Positions 1-9,276 of a stretch of DNA of 64,000 bases are shown here, piece after piece. The notes beneath the pieces were generated by a model. It ran no database searches. It worked only from the letters and a program-made list of their open reading frames with translations, and was not told the DNA's origin. The stretch lies in assembly GCA_947630725.1 (NCBI GenBank), contig CANRIS010000003.1, positions 162,321 to 226,320 on the forward strand. Reading direction: 5' to 3'. Position 1 is the stretch's first letter, and each line of letters starts with the position of its first letter. Both the position numbers and the translations under genes were made by a program. The DNA comes from an uncultured Clostridia bacterium (GTDB lineage Bacteria > Bacillota > Clostridia > Lachnospirales > CAG-274).

Positions 1-1112
1 GCAAAATGCTCATCATATGCCATCATAATTACATAGTCGCATATTTTTCCCATATCCTCCATATGGTATCTTGCGTTGTAAGGAGCGGGAACATATGTAT
101 CCACCGAAACGGTCATTCCCATATCGTGAAAGCTGTCGGCAAGCTTTTTCATAAAATCCACATAATATGTACCGTCCGACTCGTATATTGTTTCAAAATC
201 CACATTTATGCCGTCAACGCCAAGCTCTATGCAATAGTCCAGCAGCGACTTCAGGGCGCTGTCGCAGGCTGCGGCGTTCTGAAGAAAGCCATGGGTAAGC
301 GCAGGGTCAAAGCTGTTTGTCACAAGCGCCCATACCTTATAGCCCTGTCCGTGAGCCCACTCCACATAGGATTTTTTTGAGACATTACCAACCGTGCCGT
401 CCGTATCCTTTATGGCAAACCACGTTGGGCATATTACGTCAAGCCCCTCTATGGGTATCCTCTTTGAAACGGAGTCGTTTCCCTCGGTGGTGCTTATGGT
501 ATCCCAGAGTATTTTTATTCCGCTTTCCGAGGATACCTCCGAATGAGGCGCCGCAGAAGGCTTCGGTGTGACTTCGGATTCCGGCGAGGTGACGGGTTCG
601 GCTATAGAAGCCGTACTTTCCGTCCCGCCGTCATAGTCTATGGAGACTACCCTTGTATTGCTGTCAAAGCCCACATCGCAGCTCAGAGCCTCAGCCACTG
701 CCCTTATGGGTATCATTGTATAGTTGTTTATAAGCTTGGACGCAACGTCCGTCTCTATACGTGTTCCATTCTTGTATATATACTTTTTGTCTATGGGAAT
801 AACTATGACAGAGGAACTGTTTCTGACAGTGACCTCTCTCTTGTCATTATCCCAGCCTATATCGCAGCCCATCACCGAAAAAACGTCCCTCGCCGAAACC
901 AATATCCTGTCGTTCATCACAACGGGAAGTATCGAATAGCGAGTAAGTCTTTCGCCGTTTATTTCTATGTAGACAGCCTCGGCTCTATAGCTGTGGAGAC
1001 TTCCGTCATAACTGAGCCTTGTTTCAATCATTTCGGCAGCTCCGTATGCCGACAGCGCGCCCGAAACAACCGATATTATAACCGCCAAAGCAAATATTAT
1101 TCTTTTCAACAC
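1..1112 (-). CDS. Secreted GH18-like protein with copper amine oxidase-type N-terminal domain, partial
   Basis: The reading frame is open from a GTG at 1112 to the left edge, so the C-terminus is missing. A GAGGTG ribosome site lies 7 bases upstream of that GTG; an ATG at 1136 is in frame but would overlap the upstream gene further. Residues 1-25 form a signal peptide. About residues 40-145 resemble the Cu_amine_oxidN1 fold common in clostridial surface proteins (ISARDVF/IPIRAVAEAL-type repeats), followed by a Ser/Pro/Glu-rich linker. From about residue 205 the sequence is GH18-like, with DGINVDFE near residue 302 matching the catalytic DxxDxxE strand of sporulation and cortex GH18 proteins (YaaH/YdhD class). 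The Glu is the expected general acid. Substrate is unknown: peptidoglycan or another N-acetylglucosamine polymer. It follows the pectinesterase gene with 10 bases between and is probably cotranscribed. Confidence 0.8.
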   Translation of the reverse strand, partial: MLKRIIFALAVIISVVSGALSAYGAAEMIETRLSYDGSLHSYRAEAVYIEINGERLTRYSILPVVMNDRILVSARDVFSVMGCDIGWDNDKREVTVRNSSSVIVIPIDKKYIYKNGTRIETDVASKLINNYTMIPIRAVAEALSCDVGFDSNTRVVSIDYDGGTESTASIAEPVTSPESEVTPKPSAAPHSEVSSESGIKILWDTISTTEGNDSVSKRIPIEGLDVICPTWFAIKDTDGTVGNVSKKSYVEWAHGQGYKVWALVTNSFDPALTHGFLQNAAACDSALKSLLDYCIELGVDGINVDFETIYESDGTYYVDFMKKLADSFHDMGMTVSVDTYVPAPYNARYHMEDMGKICDYVIMMAYDEHF

Positions 1113-1122
1113 CCACAACACC

Positions 1123-4100
1123 TCATCTGCTCTCATAAAGCTCTATTATTCCCGATACGGCATCGTCATAGGTCATAAACAGCCCTTCGCCTGCGATAGC
1201 CTTCGGAGTATATTTTATACCGAGAGATGCGGCAGTATTCTGAATAAGCTCGTTATATGCCTTTCCTGTAAGCATATTTTCGGGATAGAAGCAGTTCTTT
1301 TCGTCTCCCTTGGCAATATTGTTTTCCTTAAGGAGATTGCACGCCGAAACATAGTCACGTCCCATAGGCATATCGGAAAAAGTGAAAAGCCCCGTTCCCT
1401 TAAGCTCCATAGTATCGGCAATAAGCTTTGCAAACTCTCCTCTTGTGATATAGTCCACAGGCTCTTCATCGGGTATCTGTATATAATCCTTGAATGTGGA
1501 TGAAGAAAACTTCATAGCATCAAGAAAGCTCAGAGCCGCTTTTCTTGCGCCCGTGTCGCTCAGTATATCGTCAATAAGCCCGTCTCTGCCATAGGCGTTG
1601 AGGCGCTTTGAACCTTCTTCGCCGTTTTCTTTATATATGGCAGCCATATTTTCGGTCATATTGCAGAAATATATCTGCTGGTCTGCCGCAAGGCTTCTGG
1701 CTGCCTCCGCATAGCCGCCGTCTGTATAGACGAACTCTCCGTTTTTAAAGCAATACTGCGAAATGGGAGTGATTATTATGGGTACTGCTCGTTTTTCCTT
1801 TATGGGCTTAACATAATTGTTGTATAAATAATATTGAAAGCTTCCTGCGGTTTCTTTGTCACCGTAGGGAGAAGTAAAGCCGTCGCCCTTTGTTTTGTCG
1901 TTTGTGCCGAAATGTATCACAACATAGTCGCCCTCCGAAAGTCCGTCCATAAATTTTTTGTAGTTTTCGGTATCGGCATAGCTCTTGGAGCTTGCTCCGT
2001 CAACTCCCATAGGCACAGTCTCAACAAGGCTCGACATATATTCGGGTATGTATTCTCCTATGCCCGAACGCCTTCTTATGTCCGATGAAACCTCCGAGCT
2101 GTAGTCGGCGGCATATTCATCGCCCACAAGCCAGAGCTTTGCGCTCTTAAGTCCGTCCGTTCTTTCGACATCGGCTCTCGATGCCGTGACATAGCCTTCA
2201 AGCCCCAGTCCTGCGTCCTTTACTGCTGCGGCAAACTTGCTTGCGATTATGTTTGCGCCGAATTTGTTGTAGTGCGTAAGGTCCATAGAGCCGTCAGCCT
2301 TTATGTTGGCAAGTCCCTGAACCATAGAATATCCGTAGCTTTCGTACAGATCCTTTGTTATTTCATAAAAATCTATAAGAGCGCAGTCGGTCTCCTCAGC
2401 CACCTGAAGAACAGCCTTTATATATCCGTCATTTTCTCCGTGGTGAGGCGTTATTTTTCCGTCAGCGTCAAAAAATACTCTGCATATGGATGTCATAAGC
2501 ACAGGCGTAGCGCCCGTCTCTCTCACTCTGTCCACATACTGCTTAAGATACCACTTGAATGTGCCTCCCTCATAAGGATAGAAGGTTTCGCCGTAGGGGT
2601 ATTCGGTATCCTTATATGCGTCCAAAAGCACCTGCGGCGTAGGCACTCTGACAGGCTGTATGTACGGATATATTCCGTTTGCATCGGGTTCTCCCAGAGC
2701 CGCCATATATTCAAGCCTGTAGTTGTCCTCGGTCTGACCGTCATTTATTCCGAACTGTATAAACACATAGTCGCCCTTGTGAGCCTCTTGGCAGATCTCG
2801 TCAAGTCTGCCCTGATTTATAAACGAACGGGAGCTTCTTCCGCCCTCGGCCTTGTTTATTATTTCAACGTCCTCTGAAAAATAGTATGGTATGTATTCTC
2901 CCCAGCCGCCGATAGTATTTTCATCGCCATAATTCTTTGCGGTGGAATCGCCCGCAATAAATATCCTCGTGGCAGGCTCCTTCTTTGCCTCTGCGCTGTC
3001 AGAGACGATCATATAGTCTATAAGTATGCCCTTTGTCTTTCCGAACATTTCAATGCCGGGGCAGCCTGCCGAAAGAGCCGTGTCAAAATCGGCAGAAAGC
3101 TGTGAAAGTACTGTGAGATTCTCTTCAAGGACAAATTTTGCGGATATTTTGTTGTCCTTCTTTGTTACCTCGATTCTGAAATATGGGTTGTTCTCACCCG
3201 AATTCTGCATTACCTTGTCCTTCATGGACGTCTCATCGGATACAAGAGTTTCTTCGGTGCCGTTTATACATTTTATTATGTACCATCTGAGAGACTTTGT
3301 GTTTCCGCCTCTCGTTATTCTTATCTTATAATAATTATCCTCATCCGAACGGTTTAAGAAAATATCCTCATAGCTGTCTCCCGAAAGTCCATCGACATCG
3401 GGGTTGAAGCGTTCCCTCAGAACCATCGTATAATTTCCATTTGTTATATTTTCGTTGTATATAAATCCGTCTGCGGCTGCGTTTGTGTCGCTGCCACCCG
3501 AAACAAAGCTGTTTTCTCCGTCAGCAACAAAGCCGATCGAGCCATAAGTCTCCCATTTGTCCGAAAGCGTCTTAAAGCCCTCCTTAAGGAGCGACCTTCT
3601 CTCTCCCGTAACCACCGTAGGAGTCTTATAGGATTTTGTTTCGCCTGCCTTTCCGTAGCTTGTGGCGCTTTCGGGGCGAACCTCCAGCTTTATATACGAG
3701 CCTGTTTCGTTGTCGGTCACTACATAGTCCTTAAGCTCTCTGCTTTCGGAGAGTATGTACTCCTCACCCGTTTCGGGATCCGACGCTATCCATCTCACAA
3801 GGCTTGTGTCGTTGGTCTCGTCCTCCTTTATCTCAAAGCTGTAGGAGCCTCTGAGCCTGTCGCCGGGGTCAAGGCTTGAACCCGTGGCGATGCTTATATC
3901 CGAAATAACGGGAGGTTCCGTCCTTGCCGGACTGACAACGACCTGAGCCGAGACGGTCATACCGTTTTCGAGAGCTGCGCTGACCGTTGTCGTGCCTGTT
4001 TCAACCGCTTTGATCGTTCCGTCCTTGTCAATCTCGGCGATCTTCGGGTCGCCGGTTGTATAGCTTGCGGCGGAAACAGCGCCCACAGGCAGCGGAAGGC

Positions 4101-5280
4101 TTTCGAGCCTGTATGTCTCTCCCTTGGGGACGGATATGCTGTATTCTCCCAATGTCAGCTCTGCGGCAGGCTTGTTTATAACGGCCTCAAAGCTGCACGG
4201 GTTCCACATATCGTCCCCTCTCAGAACATTATAGGGCTTAAAGCCTATAGCCTGTGCTTCGCTTAGGATTTTTACAAAATCCGCTCTTTTTGAAGTATCT
4301 GCCGAAAGACCCTTTACTTTGTTGTTATATTCAAAAAATCTAACCTTGTTTTTCACAGTGGAGCCGTCCCAGAGAGAAAATCCCTGAGGATTCATTTTTT
4401 CGGGCAGCTGCGAATTCATAATGACCGTTTCTGAGCCTAAGCTCGGGTGATCTGCGTCACACTGCCACGGCCTGCCAAGATATATGTTTTCCGCCTCCTG
4501 AGCGGTATATTTTTCGTCAACGCTGAAACGGCAGCCGTCAAACACAAAGCCCGTGTTATAAAGCGTTGTGTTGGGAGCGGTAAAGTATCCGCCGTCCTTT
4601 CTGTATGCCATATTTATGCTGCAGTTTTCAAATACTGCGGTGGCATCTCCGAATATAAAATCAACGGTACCCTCTATATAGCAGTTGTCGAGGCATACCC
4701 TTGCGGGGTTAGCCGAGCCCCTTGCGTCTGCGCCCTTCGATGCGCCCTTGAGATAGAGAGTGTCCTGCCTGCCTATAAACCGACAGCCCTCAAACATAAC
4801 CTCATCGGCATTTGACACAAGCGCCACAGCCTGCGAATACTCCTCCTCCTGTTCAAGATTGTAGGAGTTTTCAAAAGTCACGTTTATAGCCTTAAAGCCC
4901 TTGGCAGCTTGGTCTATCGAAACGGTAGCCGTTTTTTCGGTGCCTGCTCTTTTTGTCAGATCGGCGTTTCCCGATGACTTGTCATAGGTTATGACAACAT
5001 CCTCGGCTTTTCCCTTGTTTTCGAGAGTTACATAAGGGAGCGATACCGAAAAGCTTTCTTCATATACTCCCTTGTCAATAAGCACTGTCACGGGCTTAAG
5101 CTTTGTAGGGGTATAGTTTATGCTTTTAAGAGCCTCGGAAACCGTTGAATAGTCATATCCGCTGCCCTTTCCCACCTTTATGACGCTGCCGTAGGCTCCC
5201 AATGCGGGAACCGTCCCAAGGGAACTGAGCCCAATAGCCGCTCCGAGTACAATGCAGCCCAATTTCTTTAACAATTTCAT
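1123..5280 (-). CDS. Multidomain pectin methylesterase / SGNH acetylesterase, surface anchored
   Basis: 1385 residues with a signal peptide (about 1-29). Residues 31-365 are a CE8 pectin methylesterase beta-helix: the acid/base Asp in GRQDTLY (about 173), nucleophile Asp in VDFIFGD (about 207) and Arg in YLGRPW (270) are present. A BIG2 Ig-like domain (about 375-450) and a beta-sandwich region (about 563-760) follow. Residues about 772-1030 are an SGNH hydrolase like rhamnogalacturonan acetylesterase (AGDSTAKNYG, FGINDGQ, DLTHYN). Residues about 1045-1270 are a second SGNH fold with GDEYAADY in place of GDS and no DxxH, so probably inactive. The C-terminus (about 1275-1385) looks like SLH repeats. 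Known family role: removal of methyl and acetyl esters from pectin; wall anchoring is inferred from SLH. GGAGGG lies 6 bases before the ATG. The 3' end abuts the GH18 gene. Confidence 0.9.
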   Translation of the reverse strand: MKLLKKLGCIVLGAAIGLSSLGTVPALGAYGSVIKVGKGSGYDYSTVSEALKSINYTPTKLKPVTVLIDKGVYEESFSVSLPYVTLENKGKAEDVVITYDKSSGNADLTKRAGTEKTATVSIDQAAKGFKAINVTFENSYNLEQEEEYSQAVALVSNADEVMFEGCRFIGRQDTLYLKGASKGADARGSANPARVCLDNCYIEGTVDFIFGDATAVFENCSINMAYRKDGGYFTAPNTTLYNTGFVFDGCRFSVDEKYTAQEAENIYLGRPWQCDADHPSLGSETVIMNSQLPEKMNPQGFSLWDGSTVKNKVRFFEYNNKVKGLSADTSKRADFVKILSEAQAIGFKPYNVLRGDDMWNPCSFEAVINKPAAELTLGEYSISVPKGETYRLESLPLPVGAVSAASYTTGDPKIAEIDKDGTIKAVETGTTTVSAALENGMTVSAQVVVSPARTEPPVISDISIATGSSLDPGDRLRGSYSFEIKEDETNDTSLVRWIASDPETGEEYILSESRELKDYVVTDNETGSYIKLEVRPESATSYGKAGETKSYKTPTVVTGERRSLLKEGFKTLSDKWETYGSIGFVADGENSFVSGGSDTNAAADGFIYNENITNGNYTMVLRERFNPDVDGLSGDSYEDIFLNRSDEDNYYKIRITRGGNTKSLRWYIIKCINGTEETLVSDETSMKDKVMQNSGENNPYFRIEVTKKDNKISAKFVLEENLTVLSQLSADFDTALSAGCPGIEMFGKTKGILIDYMIVSDSAEAKKEPATRIFIAGDSTAKNYGDENTIGGWGEYIPYYFSEDVEIINKAEGGRSSRSFINQGRLDEICQEAHKGDYVFIQFGINDGQTEDNYRLEYMAALGEPDANGIYPYIQPVRVPTPQVLLDAYKDTEYPYGETFYPYEGGTFKWYLKQYVDRVRETGATPVLMTSICRVFFDADGKITPHHGENDGYIKAVLQVAEETDCALIDFYEITKDLYESYGYSMVQGLANIKADGSMDLTHYNKFGANIIASKFAAAVKDAGLGLEGYVTASRADVERTDGLKSAKLWLVGDEYAADYSSEVSSDIRRRSGIGEYIPEYMSSLVETVPMGVDGASSKSYADTENYKKFMDGLSEGDYVVIHFGTNDKTKGDGFTSPYGDKETAGSFQYYLYNNYVKPIKEKRAVPIIITPISQYCFKNGEFVYTDGGYAEAARSLAADQQIYFCNMTENMAAIYKENGEEGSKRLNAYGRDGLIDDILSDTGARKAALSFLDAMKFSSSTFKDYIQIPDEEPVDYITRGEFAKLIADTMELKGTGLFTFSDMPMGRDYVSACNLLKENNIAKGDEKNCFYPENMLTGKAYNELIQNTAASLGIKYTPKAIAGEGLFMTYDDAVSGIIELYESR

Positions 5281-5337
5281 ATTTCTGCCCTCCGTTTTTT
5301 ATACAACAATGCAAAATATTCAAAACATAGCAGTATA

Positions 5338-5366
5338 ATTATAGCATATATGCGTCATTTCGTAAA
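5338..5366 (-). promoter_or_regulatory. Promoter of the pectinesterase gene
   Basis: On the minus strand TTTACG (5361-5366) and TATAAT (5338-5343) are 17 bases apart, with an extended TGC just before the -10 box. The leader to the ATG at 5280 is about 50 bases. Confidence 0.6.
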
Positions 5367-5409
5367 TATTTTTTGATTAAAAAATCATAAAAATCGAAAA
5401 AAAGGCAAT

Positions 5410-5438
5410 AAAAAATCCTTTCCCAAAACAGGAAAGGA
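5410..5438 (-). terminator. Intrinsic terminator of tRNA-Pro
   Basis: Minus strand stem TCCTTTCC / GGAAAGGA with a 7-base loop followed by a run of six T. It begins nine bases after the tRNA 3' end. Confidence 0.85.
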
Positions 5439-5446
5439 CAAAAAAG

Positions 5447-5520
5447 TCGGGGCGACAAGATTTGAACTTGCGACCTCCTGAACCCCATTCAGGCGCGCTA
5501 CCAAGCTACGCTACACCCCG
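5447..5520 (-). tRNA. tRNA-Pro (anticodon GGG)
   Basis: 74 bases fold as a cloverleaf. The acceptor stem is CGGGGTG / CGCCCCG (one G-U pair), with the C1-G72 pair typical of proline tRNAs; the D arm contains AGCTTGGTAGCGC; the anticodon stem CCTGA/TCAGG encloses ATGGGGT with anticodon GGG after U33; the T arm has loop TTCAAAT. The discriminator is A and CCA is not encoded, so it must be added by CCA transferase. It is a lone tRNA with its own consensus promoter and terminator. Confidence 0.95.
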
Positions 5521-5562
5521 GCATTTTTTCGTTCGGCATTTTTTTCAAAGCCAACACATATT

Positions 5563-5590
5563 ATTATACATAAATTTTTTGTTTTGTCAA
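5563..5590 (-). promoter_or_regulatory. Promoter of tRNA-Pro
   Basis: Perfect hexamers TTGACA (5585-5590) and TATAAT (5563-5568) with a 16-base spacer, about 40 bases upstream of the mature tRNA 5' end. Confidence 0.85.
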
Positions 5591-5668
5591 TACCTAATTT
5601 ATATATTTTACATTTTTTATTTTTAAAGCCAAGATTTCAATTTTTTATAAAAAAGGTTTATAAAACAC

Positions 5669-5698
5669 TTGAAAACCTACCGACTATGGTTATATAAT
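5669..5698 (+). promoter_or_regulatory. Promoter of the aminopeptidase P operon
   Basis: TTGAAA (5669-5674), 18-base spacer, TATAAT (5693-5698). Its position rules out the in-frame TTG at 5698 as the translation start and supports the TTG at 5728. Confidence 0.65.
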
Positions 5699-5727
5699 TG
5701 TATAAGCGATCAAAAGGAGAGATAAGC

Positions 5728-6930
5728 TTGAAGGATTTTGTGAAAAACAACAGAAAAAAATTAATTGATATGCTGAACGAAAACGAGACGGCGGTTTTTT
5801 TCTCCGGCACGGCTCCCCGAAAAATCGGCGATGAATACTATCCCTTTTCACCCGACAGAAATTTTTATTATCTTACGGGTATAGACGAGCCGGGGCTTAT
5901 TCTTGCGCTTTCAAAGACAAAAGGCGCCGAGGGAGAAATACTTTTTATATCCCCTCCCGACACCGAGGAGGAAAAATGGACGGGAGCAGTCCTGTCGGAA
6001 ACCGAAGCCGCAAATATCAGCGGAATCGAGCGTATACATTTCAGCGACAGATTCCGGGATTTTATTGACGGGGCTGTCCGCAGCGGAGACATAAAAACCC
6101 TCTGTTATGACAGCCAAAGCAACGATGCCCACAGAATAAAGGAATATGGCGATATTCCCGTCAGGGACATATTTCCCCTGTTGGGTGACCTCAGAGAAAC
6201 AAAGTCTGAAACAGAAATAAAAAATATCGAAAAAGCCATAGACATAACAAGGGACGGCATATATTCTATGATGAAAAATGTCCGCCCGGGAATGTATGAA
6301 TATCAGCTCGAAAGCTATTTTGACTTTCAGCTTAAATACAGGGGCATAAGGGAATTTGCCTTTCCCTCGATAATAGCCTCGGGCAAAAACGCCGCTACGC
6401 TCCACTATACAAAAAACAACTGCGTTATAGAAGACCAAAGCCTTATACTGTGCGATGTGGGAGCAGCCTACAAGCACTACAGCGCCGACATAACGAGGAC
6501 CTTTCCGTCAGGCGGCAGATTTACAAAAAGGCAGGAGCTTTTTTACAATATCGTTTTAGAGGGCAATTATATAATAAGGGATTATATACGTCCGGGGCTT
6601 GAGTTTGGCTCCCTTAACAAAAAACTTCTGGAATATTATTATAAGGAGCTTTCAAGGGTCGGTCTTGTTTCGTCCTATGACGATATAAAGAAATACTACT
6701 GGCACAACGTGAGCCACAGGCTGGGTCTTGAAACCCACGACATAGGGGCAAAGCGAGACGGCATCATAAAAGAAGGCGCTGTTCTGACCGTTGAACCGGG
6801 GCTGTATATCGAAGAAGAAGGCATAGGCATAAGAACAGAGGACGATGTTGTCGTCACGGCTTTCGGCTGCCGCACCCTTTCGGAGGATGTTATACGCAGC
6901 GTAAGCGACATAGAGAATTTTATGAAATGA
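5728..6930 (+). CDS. Xaa-Pro aminopeptidase (M24B, aminopeptidase P type)
   Basis: About 400 residues. An N-terminal creatinase-like domain (PFSPDRNFYYLTGIDEP) precedes the M24 pita-bread domain. The metal ligands are visible: Asp in ILCDVGA, Asp in YSADITRTFP, His in HNVSHRLGLETHD, Glu in LTVEPGLY and Glu in IRTEDD. The family removes an N-terminal residue preceding proline, in the cytoplasm, using two Mn2+. The TTG at 5728 is chosen as start because AAAGGAGA lies 7 bases upstream and the promoter -10 overlaps the more upstream TTG. The 3' end overlaps the next gene by 4 bases (ATGA), so the two are translationally coupled. Confidence 0.92.
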   Translation: MKDFVKNNRKKLIDMLNENETAVFFSGTAPRKIGDEYYPFSPDRNFYYLTGIDEPGLILALSKTKGAEGEILFISPPDTEEEKWTGAVLSETEAANISGIERIHFSDRFRDFIDGAVRSGDIKTLCYDSQSNDAHRIKEYGDIPVRDIFPLLGDLRETKSETEIKNIEKAIDITRDGIYSMMKNVRPGMYEYQLESYFDFQLKYRGIREFAFPSIIASGKNAATLHYTKNNCVIEDQSLILCDVGAAYKHYSADITRTFPSGGRFTKRQELFYNIVLEGNYIIRDYIRPGLEFGSLNKKLLEYYYKELSRVGLVSSYDDIKKYYWHNVSHRLGLETHDIGAKRDGIIKEGAVLTVEPGLYIEEEGIGIRTEDDVVVTAFGCRTLSEDVIRSVSDIENFMK

Positions 6931-7649
6931 GTAAAAGTATGATAAAGCTTGAAAAAGACCTGTATGAGCCTGTAAAAAGGCTTTTTGAGGACGAGGGCTA
7001 TACCGTAAAGGGAGAGGTTGACGGCTGCGACATGGTTGCAGTCAAGGACAGCCGAATGATCGTCTGCGAGCTTAAGCTTAAATTCAATCTTAAGCTTGTA
7101 TATCAGCTTCTTGACAGAAAAAGTATAAGCAAAGAGGTATATGCGGCGGTGACAACGCCGAAAAAGGACACATACGATATAATCAGACTTGCGGAGGCCA
7201 TTGACTGCGGACTTATATTTGTCTCCGAAACAACAGGCGCGGCTCAGGCGGTGCGCCGCCCCAAAGCCGCAGGCGTGCGCAAAAGCCGAAAAGCAGGCTC
7301 AGTCAAGGCAGAATTTGACGGCCGCAGCTTTGAAAATGTCGGCGGCGTAAACAAAACAAAGCTTATGACGGCATACAGAGAACAGAGCATAAAGCTTATG
7401 TGCGTTCTCGAAGCCGTTGGAGAGGCATCGCCGAGAGAGCTTAAAAAAATGGGATTTGAAAACAATGTCGGAGCTATGCTGTACAACAACTTCTACGGCT
7501 GGTTCTCGCATATAAGAAAGGGAGTATACAGCCTGTCGGAGCTTGGAAAAAAAGCCCTGAACAGCGGCGAATATGAGGCTCAGACGGCATATTTCCGCAG
7601 AGAAATAAAAAACACGGAGGGAAACAATGTACAGACTATCAAGAAATGA
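6927..7649 (+). CDS. DUF2161-like putative PD-(D/E)XK nuclease-family protein
   Basis: 240 residues. The N-terminal half has the layout of a restriction-like core: a helix (KDLYEPVKRLFEDEG), then VDGCDMVAVK and IVCELKLKF, giving the D...ExK pattern. A basic linker and a C-terminal winged-helix-like region (LKKMGFENNVGAMLYNNFYGWFS) follow. This matches my memory of DUF2161 (COG5482), annotated as a putative PD-(D/E)XK phosphodiesterase. Function is not established; a nucleic-acid role is inferred from fold only. It is wedged between two M24 peptidase genes, overlapping both (4 bases upstream, 23 bases downstream), so it is clearly part of this operon. Confidence 0.7.
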   Translation: MSKSMIKLEKDLYEPVKRLFEDEGYTVKGEVDGCDMVAVKDSRMIVCELKLKFNLKLVYQLLDRKSISKEVYAAVTTPKKDTYDIIRLAEAIDCGLIFVSETTGAAQAVRRPKAAGVRKSRKAGSVKAEFDGRSFENVGGVNKTKLMTAYREQSIKLMCVLEAVGEASPRELKKMGFENNVGAMLYNNFYGWFSHIRKGVYSLSELGKKALNSGEYEAQTAYFRREIKNTEGNNVQTIKK

Positions 7650-8496
7650 CAAATGCTGGTGCGGCAGCGGAAAAAAATATAAGCAGTGCCACGAAAGAAC
7701 AGACGAAAAAATACTTATGCCGCTCAAAAGAGCAGGCTACCCCATTCCGCCGCGCCGCCTTATACTCAACGCTGAGCAGATAGAGGGCATAAGAAAAAGC
7801 GCAGAAATAACAGTAGGAATTCTGGACAGGCTCGGTGATATTGTGGCCGAGGGCATCGAAACAAGAGAAATAGACGATTTTGTGAGCAAATACACTGCCG
7901 AACACGGCGCAGTCGCAGCCCCGCTCAACTATAAGGGCTTTCCCAAAAGCTGCTGCACCTCAATAAACAACATCATCTGCCACGGAATTCCCGACAGCAC
8001 AAAGCTCAAGGACGGAGATATAATAAACATCGACATAACGACCATACTTGACGGCTATTATTCGGATTCCAGCAGAATGTATATGATAGGCAATGTCTCG
8101 GAGGAAGCCAAAAAGCTTGTGGAGGTCACAAAAGAATGTATGTATGCAGGCATAGACGCAATAAAGCCCTATGAGCCTGTGGGGGTTATAGGCTGCACGA
8201 TACAGGATATAGCCGACAAACACGGCTACGGCGTAGTGAGGGATCTGTGCGGTCACGGCGTGGGGCTTAGGTTTCACGATGATCCGTATGTGGAACATTA
8301 TCGCCAGAGGGGACGCACTATGATAATGATGCCGGGAATGGTCTTTACCGTAGAACCTATGATAAACCAAGGCACATGGAGAGGCAGAACCCTTGATGAC
8401 GGCTGGACATTTGTTACCGAGGACAATATGCTCTCGGCTCAGTGGGAGCATACGGTTGTCGTCACCGAAACGGGCTGCGAGATCCTTACAAAATAA
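7627..8496 (+). CDS. map: Methionine aminopeptidase with N-terminal SEC-C zinc motif
   Basis: 289 residues. Residues 1-25 hold a SEC-C metal-binding motif (NDKCWCGSGKKYKQCH). The rest is a type I methionine aminopeptidase: His in NIICHGIP, Asp in DIINIDITT, Asp in YYSDSSRMY, His in GHGVGLRFHDDP, Glu in FTVEPMIN and Glu in SAQWEHTVVV. It removes the initiator Met from nascent proteins. The SEC-C extension, shared with SecA and some clostridial Map proteins, may help ribosome docking. GGAGGG stands 5 bases before the ATG. This is probably a second Map, since a ribosomal-protein-operon copy is usual; that copy is not in this window. Confidence 0.93.
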   Translation: MYRLSRNDKCWCGSGKKYKQCHERTDEKILMPLKRAGYPIPPRRLILNAEQIEGIRKSAEITVGILDRLGDIVAEGIETREIDDFVSKYTAEHGAVAAPLNYKGFPKSCCTSINNIICHGIPDSTKLKDGDIINIDITTILDGYYSDSSRMYMIGNVSEEAKKLVEVTKECMYAGIDAIKPYEPVGVIGCTIQDIADKHGYGVVRDLCGHGVGLRFHDDPYVEHYRQRGRTMIMMPGMVFTVEPMINQGTWRGRTLDDGWTFVTEDNMLSAQWEHTVVVTETGCEILTK

Positions 8497-8529
8497 AGTG
8501 ATAAAGCTATAAAGCAATAAGGTGATAAT

Positions 8530-9261
8530 ATGAAGCTTAAAAATTTCATTATAGACGATGGAGCCGTCCATCCATGCTTTGTGGTCTGCCCCGGAGGAGG
8601 TTATGACCATCTGTCGAACCACGAGGGCGACAATGTTGCCGAGGAGCTGAACCGTTACGGAATATCTGCCTTTGTGCTGGAATATGATTTTGTTTTTCCA
8701 TCTCCTCTGAGGGATATAAAGACAGCCGTAAGACATCTGAGGGGCAATGCCGAAAAATACGGCATATATCCCGACAGAATAGGCGTTATGGGATTTTCGG
8801 CAGGAGGCCATCTGGCAGGTATGTGCGCGGAGCATTTCGACAGCTTTGAGGACGAAACAAACCCAACGGGCGACACTGTTTCAGCCCGCCCCGACATATG
8901 TGTGCTTGCTTATCCCGTAGTTACGCTTTCAAAGAGCTACGGTCACATAGGTTCAAGAAAAATGCTGGGAGACAGGCTTGAACTCGGCCGCATGCTTTCT
9001 CTTGAAGAATCCGTTCGGTCGGATATGCCGCCTGTGTTCATATGGCACACGGCGGAGGACAAAAGCGTACCCTTCAAAAACAGTCTCGCTCTCGCCGAAG
9101 CGCTTAAGGCCAAGGACGTACCCTTTGAGCTGCATATATTCCCCAACGGCAGACACGGCTCCGATCTGGCAAAAAACATACCCGGAACGTGCCTATGGAC
9201 GAAGCTCCTTATGGATTTTCTTATGAGGCAGAATTTTCTCCGAAAAGAATCATATAATTAA
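8530..9261 (+). CDS. Alpha/beta hydrolase, acetyl-esterase/BD-FAE type
   Basis: 243 residues with no signal peptide. The oxyanion motif PGGGYDHLS, nucleophile elbow GFSAGGHLAG (Ser), catalytic Asp in AEDKSVPF and His in NGRHGSD are all present. This is the cytoplasmic esterase-lipase (COG0657) layout of acetyl xylan esterases and BD-FAE enzymes. Acting on short acetyl or feruloyl esters released from plant polysaccharide would fit the pectin genes nearby, but the substrate is inferred. It follows map by 33 bases. Confidence 0.85.
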   Translation: MKLKNFIIDDGAVHPCFVVCPGGGYDHLSNHEGDNVAEELNRYGISAFVLEYDFVFPSPLRDIKTAVRHLRGNAEKYGIYPDRIGVMGFSAGGHLAGMCAEHFDSFEDETNPTGDTVSARPDICVLAYPVVTLSKSYGHIGSRKMLGDRLELGRMLSLEESVRSDMPPVFIWHTAEDKSVPFKNSLALAEALKAKDVPFELHIFPNGRHGSDLAKNIPGTCLWTKLLMDFLMRQNFLRKESYN

Positions 9262-9276
9262 TACGGGTGATAAAAA

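Noticed and set aside
5698..5727. TTG at 5698 as the start of the aminopeptidase P gene
   Set aside because: It overlaps the -10 box, so transcription would start after it; TTG 5728 has AAAGGAGA at good spacing.
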